Positions 1 through 8,743 of a DNA stretch of 64,000 nucleotides are shown piece by piece. The position numbers and the translations under genes are program-made. Each line of letters starts with the position of its first letter. Within the stretch, counting starts at the first letter, position 1. This DNA is from CBDHCC01 sp965261015 (GTDB lineage: Bacteria; Pseudomonadota; Alphaproteobacteria; Sphingomonadales; Sphingomonadaceae): contig CBDHCC010000002.1 in the NCBI GenBank assembly GCA_965261015.1, forward strand, positions 248,001-312,000. Direction: 5' to 3'. The notes beneath the pieces are model-generated. The model saw only the letters and a program-made list of their open reading frames with translations, did not search any database and had not been told where the DNA came from.

Positions 1-86
1 CCCGACTCCAGCCGGCGCACGACCTCCTCCAGCCGCTTGAGCGCGTCTTCGAAGGACAGGGTGGGGATCGCGGGGGCGTCGGCCAT
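1..86 (-). CDS. xseB: Exodeoxyribonuclease VII small subunit, N-terminal part (cut by window edge)
   Basis: Reading leftwards from the ATG at 86, the first 28 codons give a peptide with the segment LSFEDALKRLEEVVRRLES, the characteristic start of XseB. XseB is the small, helical, multi-copy subunit of exonuclease VII, which degrades single-stranded DNA. XseB is usually about 70-85 residues, so roughly two thirds lies outside the window. The gene is divergent from the aldehyde dehydrogenase. The call rests on this short conserved segment only. Confidence 0.75.
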   Translation of the reverse strand, partial: MADAPAIPTLSFEDALKRLEEVVRRLES

Positions 87-201
87 GTTGCGCCGCGTTC
101 TGGCGGGCCGACGTTGGGGGGTCAAGCGAGGCGACGGTCGGGCCGGGGCGTCGTCGACGCCCGCGATGAACCCTCGCGCGCGCTCGATCGTTTTCGCGTC
201 C

Positions 202-1557
202 ATGTTCACCAGCACCAACCCCGCCACCGGCGAGACGATCGCCACCCATCCCGAACTGACCGACGCGGAACTGGACCGCCGGCTCGACCTCGCCACGGAC
301 GCCCACGCCCGCTGGCGCACGTCGCCGGTGGCGGAGCGCACGGCCCTGCTGGCGGCGATCGGCGACGCCTTCGAGGCGAACCGCGATCGCCTGGCGCTGA
401 CGGTCACGCGGGAGATGGGCAAGACGCTCGTGTCGGCCGCGGCGGAGGCGGACAAGTGCGTGCGGCTGTTTCGCCATTTGGCCGCGGCCGGAGAGGCGAT
501 GCTGGCCGACGAAACCTATTCGGTGGACGGGGGCACCGCGACCGGCCGCTGGCTGCCGATCGGGCCGGTACTGGCGATCATGCCTTGGAATTTCCCGCTG
601 TGGCAGGTCGCCCGCTTCCTGGGGCCGGCGATCCTGGCGGGGAATGTCGGCCTGCTGAAGCACGCCAGCAACGTGCAGGGCTGCTCCGCGCTGTTGCAGG
701 AGATGGTCGACATCGCCGGCGGCAAGGGGCTGTTCCAGTCGCTGGCCCTCCCATCCCCGCGCGTGGCCGGCGTGATCGCGGACGACCGGGTGCGCGGCGC
801 GACGCTGACGGGCAGCGAGGGCGCGGGGCGCGCCGTCGGCCGCGCGGCGGGAGAGGCGATCAAGCCGGTGGTGCTGGAACTCGGCGGCTCCGACCCGTTC
901 GTGGTGATGCCGTCCGCCGACCTGGACGACGCCGCCGCGACCGCGGTGAAGGCCCGCACGCAGAACACCGGCCAATCGTGCATCTGCGCCAAGCGGATGA
1001 TCGTGCACGCCGACATATACGACGCCTTCCTGGACCAGTTCGAGGCCGGGATGCGCGCCGTGGTGGCCGGCGATCCGATGGACGAGGCGACCGATATGGG
1101 TCCCATGTCCTCGGCCGAGCAGCGCGCGACCGTGATCGACCAGGTCGCCGCCGCCGTGGCGGAGGGCGCGACCCTGCGCTTCGGCGGCGAGGCGCTGGAC
1201 GGGCCGGGTGCCTTCATGAGCGCGGGCGTCCTGACCGACTTGCCGCCGGACGGCGACGCCGCGCGCGAAGAGCTGTTCGGTCCAGTGGCGATGGTGTTCC
1301 GCGCCGCCGACCTGGACGACGCGATCCGGCTGGCGAACGCCACGCCCTTTGGCCTGGGTTCGTCGGTCTGGACCGACGAGCCTTCGGAGCGCGAGCGGCT
1401 GGTGCGCGATCTGGACTGCGGCATGACTGCGGTGAACCGGATGCTGGCCAGCGCGCCGGAGGCCCCGTTCGGCGGGACGAAGTCGTCCGGTGTCGGACGC
1501 GAACTGTCGCGCCACGGGATGCGCGAGTTCATGAACCTGAAACTGGTGCTGAAATGA
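202..1557 (+). CDS. NAD(P)-dependent succinate-semialdehyde dehydrogenase (Sad/YneI-like)
   Basis: Cytosolic aldehyde dehydrogenase of 451 residues. Motifs seen: PWNFPLW (about residue 128), the cofactor-loop motif TGSEGAGR (203), the general-base Glu in ELGGSDPF (226) and the catalytic Cys in GQSC (260). The pattern of conserved residues follows E. coli Sad (YneI), which oxidises succinate semialdehyde to succinate; the substrate here is inferred. The open frame continues upstream to 37, but homology begins at the ATG at 202 (MFTSTNPATGE), where ALDH proteins normally start. The upstream neighbour xseB is divergent. The next gene downstream is convergent, 19 bases away. A second Cys lies two residues after the catalytic one, which is common in this family. 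Confidence 0.88.
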   Translation: MFTSTNPATGETIATHPELTDAELDRRLDLATDAHARWRTSPVAERTALLAAIGDAFEANRDRLALTVTREMGKTLVSAAAEADKCVRLFRHLAAAGEAMLADETYSVDGGTATGRWLPIGPVLAIMPWNFPLWQVARFLGPAILAGNVGLLKHASNVQGCSALLQEMVDIAGGKGLFQSLALPSPRVAGVIADDRVRGATLTGSEGAGRAVGRAAGEAIKPVVLELGGSDPFVVMPSADLDDAAATAVKARTQNTGQSCICAKRMIVHADIYDAFLDQFEAGMRAVVAGDPMDEATDMGPMSSAEQRATVIDQVAAAVAEGATLRFGGEALDGPGAFMSAGVLTDLPPDGDAAREELFGPVAMVFRAADLDDAIRLANATPFGLGSSVWTDEPSERERLVRDLDCGMTAVNRMLASAPEAPFGGTKSSGVGRELSRHGMREFMNLKLVLK

Positions 1558-1576
1558 AGGCCGCGTCGCGCGAGGG

Positions 1577-2326
1577 TCAGCCCGCGGCGGCCGCGTCCTC
1601 CCGCTTCACCACCTTGTGCTCGTCCTCCACCAGCCCGTCTTTCCAGTAGCTGGAAATGTAGAGGCGGTCGGGCGTCAGTCCCCGCTCGTCGCGCAGATAG
1701 GTCCGCAGCGCGCGCATCTGGCCGAACTCGCACGCGGCCCAGGCGTAGCGCAGGTCGGCCGGCCAGGGCAGGTCGCGCACCGCGCCGGCCAATGGCGTGC
1801 CGCTGGAGGTGCCCTCGTCGGTGATCCAGTGCATTGTGACGCCTGCGGGAAGGCGGACCGGCTGCCGGTCGTCGGGGCTGCGGACGGCGACCACAACATC
1901 GCCGCGCGCGTCCGGCGAGAGCGCCTCCAGGTTCACCAGGATCGCGGGGAGCGACGTCATGTCGCCCGCCACCAGGAATGGACCCGGTCCGGACGGCAGC
2001 GGCTTGGCGGCACCCGGCCCACCCACCTGGATCCGGTCGCCGGGGGCCGCGGTCCGGGCGAACCGCGTCGCCGGCCCCGCGGCCATCCCGTCGCCGTGCA
2101 GCGCGAAGTCGATGTCCAGCGCCTCGGCGCTCTGCCGCCGGATGGTGTAGGTCCGCACCGTGGGCCGGTCGCGGCCCGCCTGCGGCAGCATCAGCTTGAC
2201 GTAACCGCCGGCCTGCCCGGCCGGGAAGTCGCGCAGCCCCTCACCCCCCAACCGTACGCGACGCATGTTCGCGGTGACCTGCTCCACCGAAAGGACGGCT
2301 AAGGTGCGGGGCGCTGGCTTGGCCAT
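1577..2326 (-). CDS. Siderophore-interacting protein (FAD/NAD(P)H ferric-siderophore reductase family)
   Basis: A 249-residue protein of the ViuB/YqjH siderophore-interacting family, cytosolic flavoproteins that reduce Fe3+-siderophores to release iron. Seen: the FAD-binding signature RTYTIR near residue 58, a central AGDMTSLPAI segment typical of the NAD(P)H domain, and the family C-terminus SSYWKDGLVEDEHK. Both halves (FAD-binding barrel and nucleotide domain) are complete. Its ATG at 2326 lies only 3 bases after the fadD stop, so the two genes are probably cotranscribed, though no shared pathway is obvious. Iron (Fur) control would be expected for the family, but no Fur box was recognised. 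Confidence 0.85.
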   Translation of the reverse strand: MAKPAPRTLAVLSVEQVTANMRRVRLGGEGLRDFPAGQAGGYVKLMLPQAGRDRPTVRTYTIRRQSAEALDIDFALHGDGMAAGPATRFARTAAPGDRIQVGGPGAAKPLPSGPGPFLVAGDMTSLPAILVNLEALSPDARGDVVVAVRSPDDRQPVRLPAGVTMHWITDEGTSSGTPLAGAVRDLPWPADLRYAWAACEFGQMRALRTYLRDERGLTPDRLYISSYWKDGLVEDEHKVVKREDAAAAG

Positions 2327-2329
2327 GAT

Positions 2330-3982
2330 CTAGCCCATCACCTCGGCGCGCAGGTCCTTGCGGCTGGGCTTGCCGATCGGCGTCTTGGGCAGGGCGTCGC
2401 GCAGCACCACCCGGTCCACCCGCTCGTGCTTGCCCAGCCGCGCGTTCAGCCAATCGCGCAAGCCCTCCGCGTCGACCGCACCGTCCATCACGGCATAGGC
2501 GCGGGGCCGTTCGCCGGAATATTCGTGCGGCAGGCCCAGCACCAGGCATTCGCGCACGTCCGGGTGCGTCTGCAACACCGCCTCGATCTGGCTGGGGAAC
2601 ACCTTGAAGCCGCCCACCGCGATCATGTCCTTGATGCGGTCGACCACCCGGACATAGCCGTCCGCGTCGATCGTGCCCACGTCGCCCGTCCTCAGCCAGC
2701 CGTCGGTGAAGACCTCCGCATCCGCGTCCGGCCGGTTCCAGTACCCCTTCATGATCTGCGGGCCCTTCACCGCGATCTCGCCGCGTTCGGCCGCGTCGCG
2801 GGTCGGATCGTCCTGGTCCAGCAGGCGCACCCGCGTGGCCGGCAGCGGCTGGCCGATCGTGCCCAGCCGGTTCTCGCCCTCATAGGGGTTGGTCGACACC
2901 ACGCCAGAGCTTTCGGTCAGGCCATAGCCTTCGACCAGCCGGGTGCCCGTCGCGCGCTCCCACCGCTCGTGCAGCACGGGGTTCAGCGGGGCGCCGCCGG
3001 AGATGCAGATCCGCAGGCTGGAGAAGTCGGTGCGCGCGCAGGCCGGGTGGTCGAGGAGCGCCTGGTACATCGTCGGCACGCCCGGCAGGCTGGTGGCCCG
3101 GCTGTCCTCCACCGCTTTGAGCGCCTGTCCCGCGTCGAACCGGGGCAGCATGGTGATCGACCCGCCATTCAGGATCGTGCGATTGAGAACGCAGGTGTTG
3201 GCGAAGACGTGGAAGAAGGGCAGCACGCCCAGGATGCGGTCCTCGTCCGGCTGGCCCGCCAGCGGATCGACGTCGTTCACCTGCGCCGCGTTGGCGTGCA
3301 GGTTGGCGTGGGTCAGCATCGCGCCCTTCGGCGTGCCGGTGGTGCCGCCGGTGTATTGCAGCAGCGCCACGGATTGCGGGTCGAGCGGCGGCAGCGCTTC
3401 GCCCCCGTCGTTCGCCGTCAGATCGGACCACGCGGTCACGCTGGCGTCGTCCGGCACGGCGGCCACGTCGCGGCGCTTGGCGACCCGATAGGCGAGGCCC
3501 AGCGCGCGCGGCAACGCCTCCGCGACCGACCCCACCACCAGCCGGCGGAGCGACGAACGCCGCAGTACGGCCAGCGCGTTCGGCAGTAGCGCGGTGGCCG
3601 ACAGTGTGACGAGCACCGTCGTGCCGGAGTCCTCCACCTGATGCGCCAGCTCGTCGACGGTGTAGAGGGGCGAGAAGTTCACCGCGATCGCGCCCGCCGC
3701 CATGACCCCATAATAAGCGGCCACATAGTGGGGCACGTTGGGCAGGTACAGGCCGACGCGGTCGCCCGGTGCCACGCCGGACCGGATCAGGCCGGTCGCG
3801 ACGCGGCGCACGGCGTCGGCGGTCTCGGCATAGCTCCAGCGGCGGCCGCCGAACGTCATCAGCGGCCCCTCGCCGCGCCGATCGGCCGACGCGAACACCA
3901 TGTCGGGCAGGCTGAGCGGAGCGTGCGAGGTCGTCCAGGGGACGGGGTGGGCGTAGTGGCGGGTCCAGTCGGGCGCGGTCAT
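2330..3982 (-). CDS. Long-chain fatty-acid--CoA ligase (AMP-binding enzyme)
   Basis: A 550-residue acyl-CoA synthetase that activates fatty acids with ATP and CoA. Seen in order: the P-loop motif YTGGTTGTPKG (210-220), the adenylation motif GYGLTESSG, the hinge region WLRTGDVG...GYVRVVDRIKDMI with GGFKVFPS, and the catalytic-lysine segment PKTPIGKPSRKDLR near the C-terminus. All are complete. The open frame extends to 4171 upstream, but that part is proline- and alanine-rich shadow; homology starts at the ATG at 3982 (MTAPDWTRHYAHP). The arrangement is FadD-like. Chain-length preference cannot be read from the sequence. The siderophore-interacting gene follows 3 bases after the stop. Confidence 0.88.
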   Translation of the reverse strand: MTAPDWTRHYAHPVPWTTSHAPLSLPDMVFASADRRGEGPLMTFGGRRWSYAETADAVRRVATGLIRSGVAPGDRVGLYLPNVPHYVAAYYGVMAAGAIAVNFSPLYTVDELAHQVEDSGTTVLVTLSATALLPNALAVLRRSSLRRLVVGSVAEALPRALGLAYRVAKRRDVAAVPDDASVTAWSDLTANDGGEALPPLDPQSVALLQYTGGTTGTPKGAMLTHANLHANAAQVNDVDPLAGQPDEDRILGVLPFFHVFANTCVLNRTILNGGSITMLPRFDAGQALKAVEDSRATSLPGVPTMYQALLDHPACARTDFSSLRICISGGAPLNPVLHERWERATGTRLVEGYGLTESSGVVSTNPYEGENRLGTIGQPLPATRVRLLDQDDPTRDAAERGEIAVKGPQIMKGYWNRPDADAEVFTDGWLRTGDVGTIDADGYVRVVDRIKDMIAVGGFKVFPSQIEAVLQTHPDVRECLVLGLPHEYSGERPRAYAVMDGAVDAEGLRDWLNARLGKHERVDRVVLRDALPKTPIGKPSRKDLRAEVMG

Positions 3983-4175
3983 GGACGAAAGCGTAGGTGC
4001 GCGTCGCGCGGGGGTCCAGCGCGACGCGCCGCCGCCGAACCGATCCGGCCGCGCGGCGAGGCGAGTGGCGGCGTGCGCCGGTCCCGCCGCCGGGCCGGTC
4101 GGCCGCAAGGCGCTGGCGTTCGACCGTCCGCTGGCGGACATTGGTGCGGCAGGGGGTTGGAAAGGACCCACACCG

Positions 4176-4550
4176 ATGATTGCACTCTTCCTGGCCCTTC
4201 AGGCCGCCGCCCCGACCGTTCCACCGGCCGAGCCCTCCATGGCCGCCGCCACGGTCGACTTCCCCGCCGCCACGATCGACACGAACAGCGACGGCACGCC
4301 CGACGCCTGGGACCTGAATGGCGACGGCAAGGCCGACGTGTTCGACACGACGGGCGATGGCAAGCCCGACCGGGCGGACCGCGACGGGGACGGAACGGCG
4401 GAGAGCGCCGTTCGGCTGAGACCGCGCGACGATTCCCTGTTGCCCGATCCCGCCGAACCCGCCCCCGACATGGCGCCGCCTCCGTCGCGGCCCGACGGCA
4501 CCCGGACGGATGCGCCCGACGAGCCCTCTCCCGGGGCGGGCACCGCTTGA
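4176..4550 (+). CDS. Small exported-looking protein with tandem EF-hand/TSP3-type calcium loops
   Basis: A 124-residue protein preceded by AAAGGA 9 bases before the ATG. It begins with a short hydrophobic stretch (MIALFLALQAAAP) that could be a weak signal peptide. The middle carries consecutive Asp/Gly-rich loops: DTNSDGTPD, DLNGDGKAD, DTTGDGKPD and DRDGDGTAE. These match the DxNxDGxxD calcium-binding loop of EF-hand, dockerin and thrombospondin type-3 repeats. The tail is Pro/Asp-rich. No enzymatic domain is visible. Calcium binding is inferred from the motif. Function is unknown, and exported calcium-loop proteins of this size are often left as hypothetical. Confidence 0.7.
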   Translation: MIALFLALQAAAPTVPPAEPSMAAATVDFPAATIDTNSDGTPDAWDLNGDGKADVFDTTGDGKPDRADRDGDGTAESAVRLRPRDDSLLPDPAEPAPDMAPPPSRPDGTRTDAPDEPSPGAGTA

Positions 4551-4583
4551 CGACCGCCCCCCGGTCGCCGCACGCCCGGCCCG

Positions 4584-4955
4584 GTGAGTGACACCGACCC
4601 GGCCGGCGCGATCGCCGATCCCGACCGCGTCCGCGCCGAACTGATCGGCGCGGCGCGGGACGGGCGCGCGGTCAGCTATTCGGAGATGCTGGCCGCGCTC
4701 GGCCACCGTTTCACCCGGCCGAAGATGCGCGCGCTCTGCCGCACGCTCGACCGGGTGGACGAGGACGCGCTGGTCGCCGGCGAACCGGAACTGGCGGTGC
4801 TGGTCGTGCGCGAATCGGACCGGCTGCCGGGCCAGGGCTGGTGGACCGGCCGCGCGCTGGCCCACGGCCATGCCGGCGCGTGGGAGGGGCCGGCGGCCGC
4901 CCGGCTGGTCGCGGTGCTGCAGGCGCGCGCGTTCGACTGGTGGCGGGATCGCTGA
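4584..4955 (+). CDS. Conserved-looking hypothetical protein
   Basis: A 123-residue reading frame starting at GTG (4584), lying between the calcium-loop gene and crtY on the same strand. The sequence is balanced and soluble, with segments such as RAVSYSEMLAALGHRFTRPKMRALCRTLDRVDEDA and a Trp-rich end (GQGWWTGRAL, FDWWRDR). The first half resembles a short winged-helix or DNA-binding-like fold by eye, and the second a compact Trp-containing lobe; neither was matched to a named family. Codon use is like its neighbours, supporting a real gene. It ends 49 bases before crtY and may be transcribed with it, but no carotenoid role can be inferred. Confidence 0.6.
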   Translation: MSDTDPAGAIADPDRVRAELIGAARDGRAVSYSEMLAALGHRFTRPKMRALCRTLDRVDEDALVAGEPELAVLVVRESDRLPGQGWWTGRALAHGHAGAWEGPAAARLVAVLQARAFDWWRDR

Positions 4956-5004
4956 GCGCCAAGCCTTGAGCCGCACCCGGCGATCCGCCAAGGCCGTGGC
5001 TCGC

Positions 5005-6195
5005 ATGACCCGCCCCGCACCCCCCGACCACAACCGCCCGGTGGACGTCCTGATCCTGGGCGGGGGGCTGGCCGGCGGACTGGCCGCGCTGGCCCTGCAC
5101 CGCGCGCGCCCCGACCTGAAATTGCGGCTGGTGGAGGGCGGCGAGCGGCTGGGCGGCAACCACCTATGGTCGTTCTTCGATTCCGATATCGCGGACGAGG
5201 ACAAGGCGCTGATCGCCCCGCTGATCTCCGCCGGGTGGTCGGCCTATGACGTGCGCTTTCCCGATCGCGACCGCACGGTGGAGCAGCGCTATTTCTCGAT
5301 CGAGAGCGAGCGGTTCGACGCCCACCTGCGCGACACCCTGCCGCCGGGCACGATCGTCACCGGCGCGGTCGCGACCCAGACCTCCTCCACCGCCGCGACG
5401 CTGGCGTCGGGCGAGCGGATCGAGGCGGCGGCCGTGCTGGACGCGCGCGGGCTGGGCGCTGGCGACCGCGACGCCCTGACGGGCGGGTGGCAGGTGTTCC
5501 TGGGCCTGCACCTGGAACTGGCCGAACCGCACGGCCTGACGCGGCCCACCGTCATGGACGCCGCCGTGACCCAGCATGACGGCTATCGCTTCGTCTATGT
5601 CCTGCCGCTCAGCCCCACGACCGTGTTCGTGGAGGACACCTATTACCTGGACACGCCCACGCTGGACGCGCCCGCGCTGCGCCGCCGGATCGGGAAGTAT
5701 GTGGACGCGCGCGGTTGGCAGGTGAGCCGCGTGCTGCGCGAGGAGACGGGGGTCCTGCCGGTCGTCACCGGCGGCGATTTCGACCGGCTGTGGGGCACCG
5801 ACGGGGTGGCGCGGATCGGGTCGCGCGCCGGGCTGTTCCACCCGCTCACCAGCTATTCGCTGCCCGACGCGGTGCGGACCGCCAGTTGGCTGGCCGCGCA
5901 GCCCGACCTCACCGGCCCGGCGCTGCACGACGCCCTGCGCGACCGGGCGCGCGCGCACTGGCGCGGCGGCTGGTACAATCGCCTCTTGGCCGCGATGCTG
6001 TTCGACGCGGCCAAGCCGGACGAGCGCTGGCGGGTGCTCGACCATTTCTACCGGCTGGACGACGATCTGGTGGCACGCTTCTATGCGGGACGATCGACCT
6101 GGCGCGATCGCGCGCGCATCTTGGCCGGCAAGCCCCCCGTCCCCATCTCTCGCGCTCTGGCGACGATCGCCGCTCGCTGGAAAGGACCCGCATGA
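5005..6195 (+). CDS. crtY: Lycopene beta-cyclase
   Basis: A 396-residue flavoprotein-type cyclase that closes both ends of lycopene to give beta-carotene. Seen: N-terminal dinucleotide-binding motif DVLILGGGLAGGL, the family block GERLGGNHLWSFF, a TSYSLPDAVRTA segment near residue 285, and the C-terminal RFYAGRSTWRDRARILAGK block shared with proteobacterial CrtY. The start is the ATG at 5005 (MTRPAPPDHN); the frame is open further upstream but without homology. Its stop overlaps the crtI start by 4 bases (ATGA), so the two are translationally coupled. The cluster crtY-crtI-(LOG)-crtB makes the assignment firm. Confidence 0.95.
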   Translation: MTRPAPPDHNRPVDVLILGGGLAGGLAALALHRARPDLKLRLVEGGERLGGNHLWSFFDSDIADEDKALIAPLISAGWSAYDVRFPDRDRTVEQRYFSIESERFDAHLRDTLPPGTIVTGAVATQTSSTAATLASGERIEAAAVLDARGLGAGDRDALTGGWQVFLGLHLELAEPHGLTRPTVMDAAVTQHDGYRFVYVLPLSPTTVFVEDTYYLDTPTLDAPALRRRIGKYVDARGWQVSRVLREETGVLPVVTGGDFDRLWGTDGVARIGSRAGLFHPLTSYSLPDAVRTASWLAAQPDLTGPALHDALRDRARAHWRGGWYNRLLAAMLFDAAKPDERWRVLDHFYRLDDDLVARFYAGRSTWRDRARILAGKPPVPISRALATIAARWKGPA

Positions 6196-7730
6196 GTTCC
6201 GCTGCCCCCACGACCGTCACCAACGGCCCGGCCGTGTTGCCCGAAGGGCCGCGCACCGCGGTGGTGATCGGGTCGGGCTTTGGCGGCCTGGCGCTCGCCA
6301 TCCGGCTGCAATCGGCCGGCATCAACACGACCGTGGTCGAGGCGCGGGACAAGCCCGGCGGCCGCGCCTATTTCTGGGAACGCGACGGCTTCACCTTCGA
6401 CGCCGGCCCCACCGTCATCACCGACCCGCCCTGCCTTCAGGAACTGTGGGCCTTGTCGGGCCACGACATGGCCGAGGACGTGGAGTTGAAGGAGGTCCGC
6501 CCCTTCTATCGCCTCCATTGGCCGGACGGCACGACCTTCGACTATTCCAACGACGAAGAAAACCTGAACGCAGAGATCGCCAAGCTGAACCCCGCCGATG
6601 TGGAGGGTTATGCGCGCTTCCTGGATTATTCGGCCGGCGTGTTCCGCGACGGGTACGAGGAACTGGGCCACGTCGCGTTCCTGGACTTCGCGTCCATGAT
6701 CAAGGCCGCGCCCAAGCTGATGAAGCACCAGGCCTGGCGGTCGGTCTATTCGATCGTGTCCTCGTATGTCGAGAACCAGAAGCTGCGCCAGGCCTTGTCC
6801 TTCCACACGCTGCTGGTGGGCGGCAATCCGATGACCACCAGCGCGATCTACGCGCTGATCCATAAGCTGGAAAAGGACGGCGGCGTCTGGTTCGCCATGG
6901 GCGGCACCAACCGTCTGGTCGCCGGCATGGTCCGCCATTTCGAGCGGCTGGGCGGGCGCATGGTGCTGGACGATCCGGTGGTCGAGATCGAATCGGCGGG
7001 CGACCGAGCCACCGGTGTCCGCACGAAGAGCGGCCTGGCGCTCACCGCCGACGCGGTGGCGACCAACGGCGACATCGTGCATTCCTACAAGGACCTGCTG
7101 ACCTCCAGACGCGGCGCGCGCGCGTCCGCCAGACTGCAGAAAAAGCGCTTTTCGCCGTCGCTGTTCGTGGTGCATTTCGGGGTGAAGGGGACCTGGCCCG
7201 GCATCCCGCACCACATGATCCTGTTCGGCCCGCGCTATGAGGGGCTGCTCAAGGACATCTACGAACATGGCGTGCTGAGCGAGGACTTCTCGCTGTACCT
7301 GCACCACCCGACGGTCACCGACCCGTCGCTGGCGCCGGACGGCATGAGCACGTTCTATGTGCTCGCCCCCGTGCCCAATCTGGGCCAGTCGCCGGTGGAC
7401 TGGGACGAGGTCGGACCGATCCTGGAAAAGCGCATCCTGGACGAGGTCGGCCGCCGGCTGATCCCCGACATCCACGACCGCATCGTGACCAAGTTCCACT
7501 ACACGCCCAAGGACTTCGAGACCGACCTGTCCGCGTGGCAGGGCACCGCCTTCTCGTTGCAGCCGCTGTTGACCCAATCGGCCTGGTTCCGGGTCCACAA
7601 TCGCGACGACGAGGTCCGCAACCTCTATTTCGTGGGCGCGGGCACCCACCCGGGCGCGGGCATCCCCGGCGTGGTGGGCAGCGCCAAGGCGACGGCCAAG
7701 CTGATGGTGGAGGATCTGGGGGTTCGGTAG
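6192..7730 (+). CDS. crtI: Phytoene desaturase (phytoene to lycopene)
   Basis: A 512-residue CrtI-type desaturase that inserts four double bonds into phytoene. Seen: FAD motif VVIGSGFGGLALAIRLQ near residue 25, the GGRAYFWERDGFTFDAGPT block, and the C-terminal carotenoid-desaturase signature NLYFVGAGTHPGAGIPGV. It begins at the ATG overlapping the crtY stop; AAAGGA precedes it. It is full length for the family. A 416-base gene-free stretch follows before the next gene, so a separate promoter for the LOG-crtB pair is possible. Confidence 0.96.
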   Translation: MSSAAPTTVTNGPAVLPEGPRTAVVIGSGFGGLALAIRLQSAGINTTVVEARDKPGGRAYFWERDGFTFDAGPTVITDPPCLQELWALSGHDMAEDVELKEVRPFYRLHWPDGTTFDYSNDEENLNAEIAKLNPADVEGYARFLDYSAGVFRDGYEELGHVAFLDFASMIKAAPKLMKHQAWRSVYSIVSSYVENQKLRQALSFHTLLVGGNPMTTSAIYALIHKLEKDGGVWFAMGGTNRLVAGMVRHFERLGGRMVLDDPVVEIESAGDRATGVRTKSGLALTADAVATNGDIVHSYKDLLTSRRGARASARLQKKRFSPSLFVVHFGVKGTWPGIPHHMILFGPRYEGLLKDIYEHGVLSEDFSLYLHHPTVTDPSLAPDGMSTFYVLAPVPNLGQSPVDWDEVGPILEKRILDEVGRRLIPDIHDRIVTKFHYTPKDFETDLSAWQGTAFSLQPLLTQSAWFRVHNRDDEVRNLYFVGAGTHPGAGIPGVVGSAKATAKLMVEDLGVR

Positions 7731-7760
7731 GGTTGCTCCTCCCCTCCCCCGCTCGTCCTA

Positions 7761-7772
7761 AGCCTGTCGAAG
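7761..7772 (+). repeat. Dispersed repeat AGCCTGTCGAAG, copy 1
   Basis: First of two direct copies of AGCCTGTCGAAG in this gap. It sits in a context (CTAAG before, ATGG after) that resembles an intergenic repeat common in sphingomonad genomes, usually seen as a core GAGCCTGTCGAAGGC. The family link is from memory, not computed. Confidence 0.5.
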
Positions 7773-8019
7773 ATGGTAATGTTTTTCCCAGACCCGACAG
7801 GCCAATGTCGGCTAGCGGAACCCCGAACTCCAAGATCGATGCCCGCTGACCACCAGCGGATCGGAGGCGAGGGGTTCGGCGTCCGGCCTCCCGCGCAAAC
7901 CGACGGAATGAGCAGTGGGAGTGCGACCGCCATGGCACCTTGGGCAAGCTCAGGCTTAGCGAGACGAGCAGGAACAATGCTCCCCCGGCGAGCACCAACC
8001 CCCCCTCCCGCTCAGGTTG

Positions 8020-8031
8020 AGCCTGTCGAAG
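8020..8031 (+). repeat. Dispersed repeat AGCCTGTCGAAG, copy 2
   Basis: Second direct copy of AGCCTGTCGAAG, 259 bases from the first, in the fuller context CTCAGGTTG before the core and CCCTGG after it. A diverged related piece, CTCAGGCTTAGCGAGACGAG, lies near 7949. Confidence 0.5.
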
Positions 8032-8146
8032 CCCTGGTTCCGCAGGCGAGCCTCGCCGCCACTTCGTCGTCCAGCTCCGGCCAGCCATCGATGAGTTTGG
8101 CCGGCACGGGGTTGGTGCCGAGGGCGCATCGGGTAAAGACATCGCG

Positions 8147-8743
8147 ATGACTCCTTCGCCCTTCACCCGTCTCGCGCTCTATTGCGGCTCCGCCACCCCC
8201 GCCGACCCGATCTATCTGGACACCGCCGCCGCGGTCGGCCGCGACCTGGCGGAGCGCGGCATCGGCATCGTCTATGGTGGCGGGCGGCTGGGGCTGATGG
8301 GGGCCTTGGCCGACGCGGCGCTGGCGGCCGGTGGAGAGGTCATCGGCGTCATTCCCCACGCGCTCGCCCGGGCGGAGGTCGCGCACACCGGCTGCACCGA
8401 ACTGATCCGCGTCGACACCATGCACGAGCGAAAGGCGCGCTTCACCGAATTGTCGGACGGCTTCGTCACCCTGCCGGGCGGGGTCGGCACGATGGACGAG
8501 CTGTGGGAAGCCGTCAGCTGGGCGCAGCTGGGCTATCACGACAAGCCGGTGGGACTGCTGAACGTCGCCGGCTTCTATGAGGGGCTGATCGCGTTCCGCG
8601 ACACGATGATCGCCACCGGCTTCATCCGCCCCGCGCACGAGCGCATCCTGACGGTGGGCGACACGCTGGCCGCGCTGTTGGACGCGATGGCCGCCAACCA
8701 CCCGCCGCGCCCGATCTTCGCCATGGGCACGGACGAGCTGTGA
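8147..8743 (+). CDS. LOG-family nucleoside 5'-monophosphate phosphoribohydrolase (TIGR00730)
   Basis: A 198-residue Rossmann-fold protein of the LOG (Lonely Guy) family, which cleaves the ribose-phosphate from cytokinin or purine nucleotides. Seen: GGGRLGLMG near residue 45, the family signature PGGVGTMDE with the catalytic Glu, and the conserved HERKARF segment before it. Start is the ATG at 8147. Its stop overlaps the GTG of crtB by 4 bases (GTGA), so crtB translation is coupled to this gene. The substrate is not known: bacterial LOG proteins act on AMP or isopentenyl-AMP, and a link to isoprenoid metabolism is only inferred from the neighbours. Confidence 0.88.
   Translation: MTPSPFTRLALYCGSATPADPIYLDTAAAVGRDLAERGIGIVYGGGRLGLMGALADAALAAGGEVIGVIPHALARAEVAHTGCTELIRVDTMHERKARFTELSDGFVTLPGGVGTMDELWEAVSWAQLGYHDKPVGLLNVAGFYEGLIAFRDTMIATGFIRPAHERILTVGDTLAALLDAMAANHPPRPIFAMGTDEL

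Larger units (their letters stand above)
7731..8146. other. Gene-free stretch between crtI and the LOG-family gene
   Basis: No convincing gene. It holds two copies of a 12-base dispersed repeat (AGCCTGTCGAAG at 7761 and 8020) and pyrimidine-rich tracts. On the minus strand from 8146 down to about 8045 there is a short in-frame, coding-like peptide (containing LGTNPVPAKLIDGWPELDD) that ends in repeat-derived residues; it may be the remnant of a lost gene. A promoter for the downstream LOG-crtB pair would be expected here, but no clear -35/-10 pair was identified. Confidence 0.6.

Noticed and set aside
8012..8701. Minus-strand frame overlapping the LOG gene
   Set aside because: Most of it is antisense to LOG. 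Only the short end outside LOG looks coding-like, and it is reported as a weak remnant.
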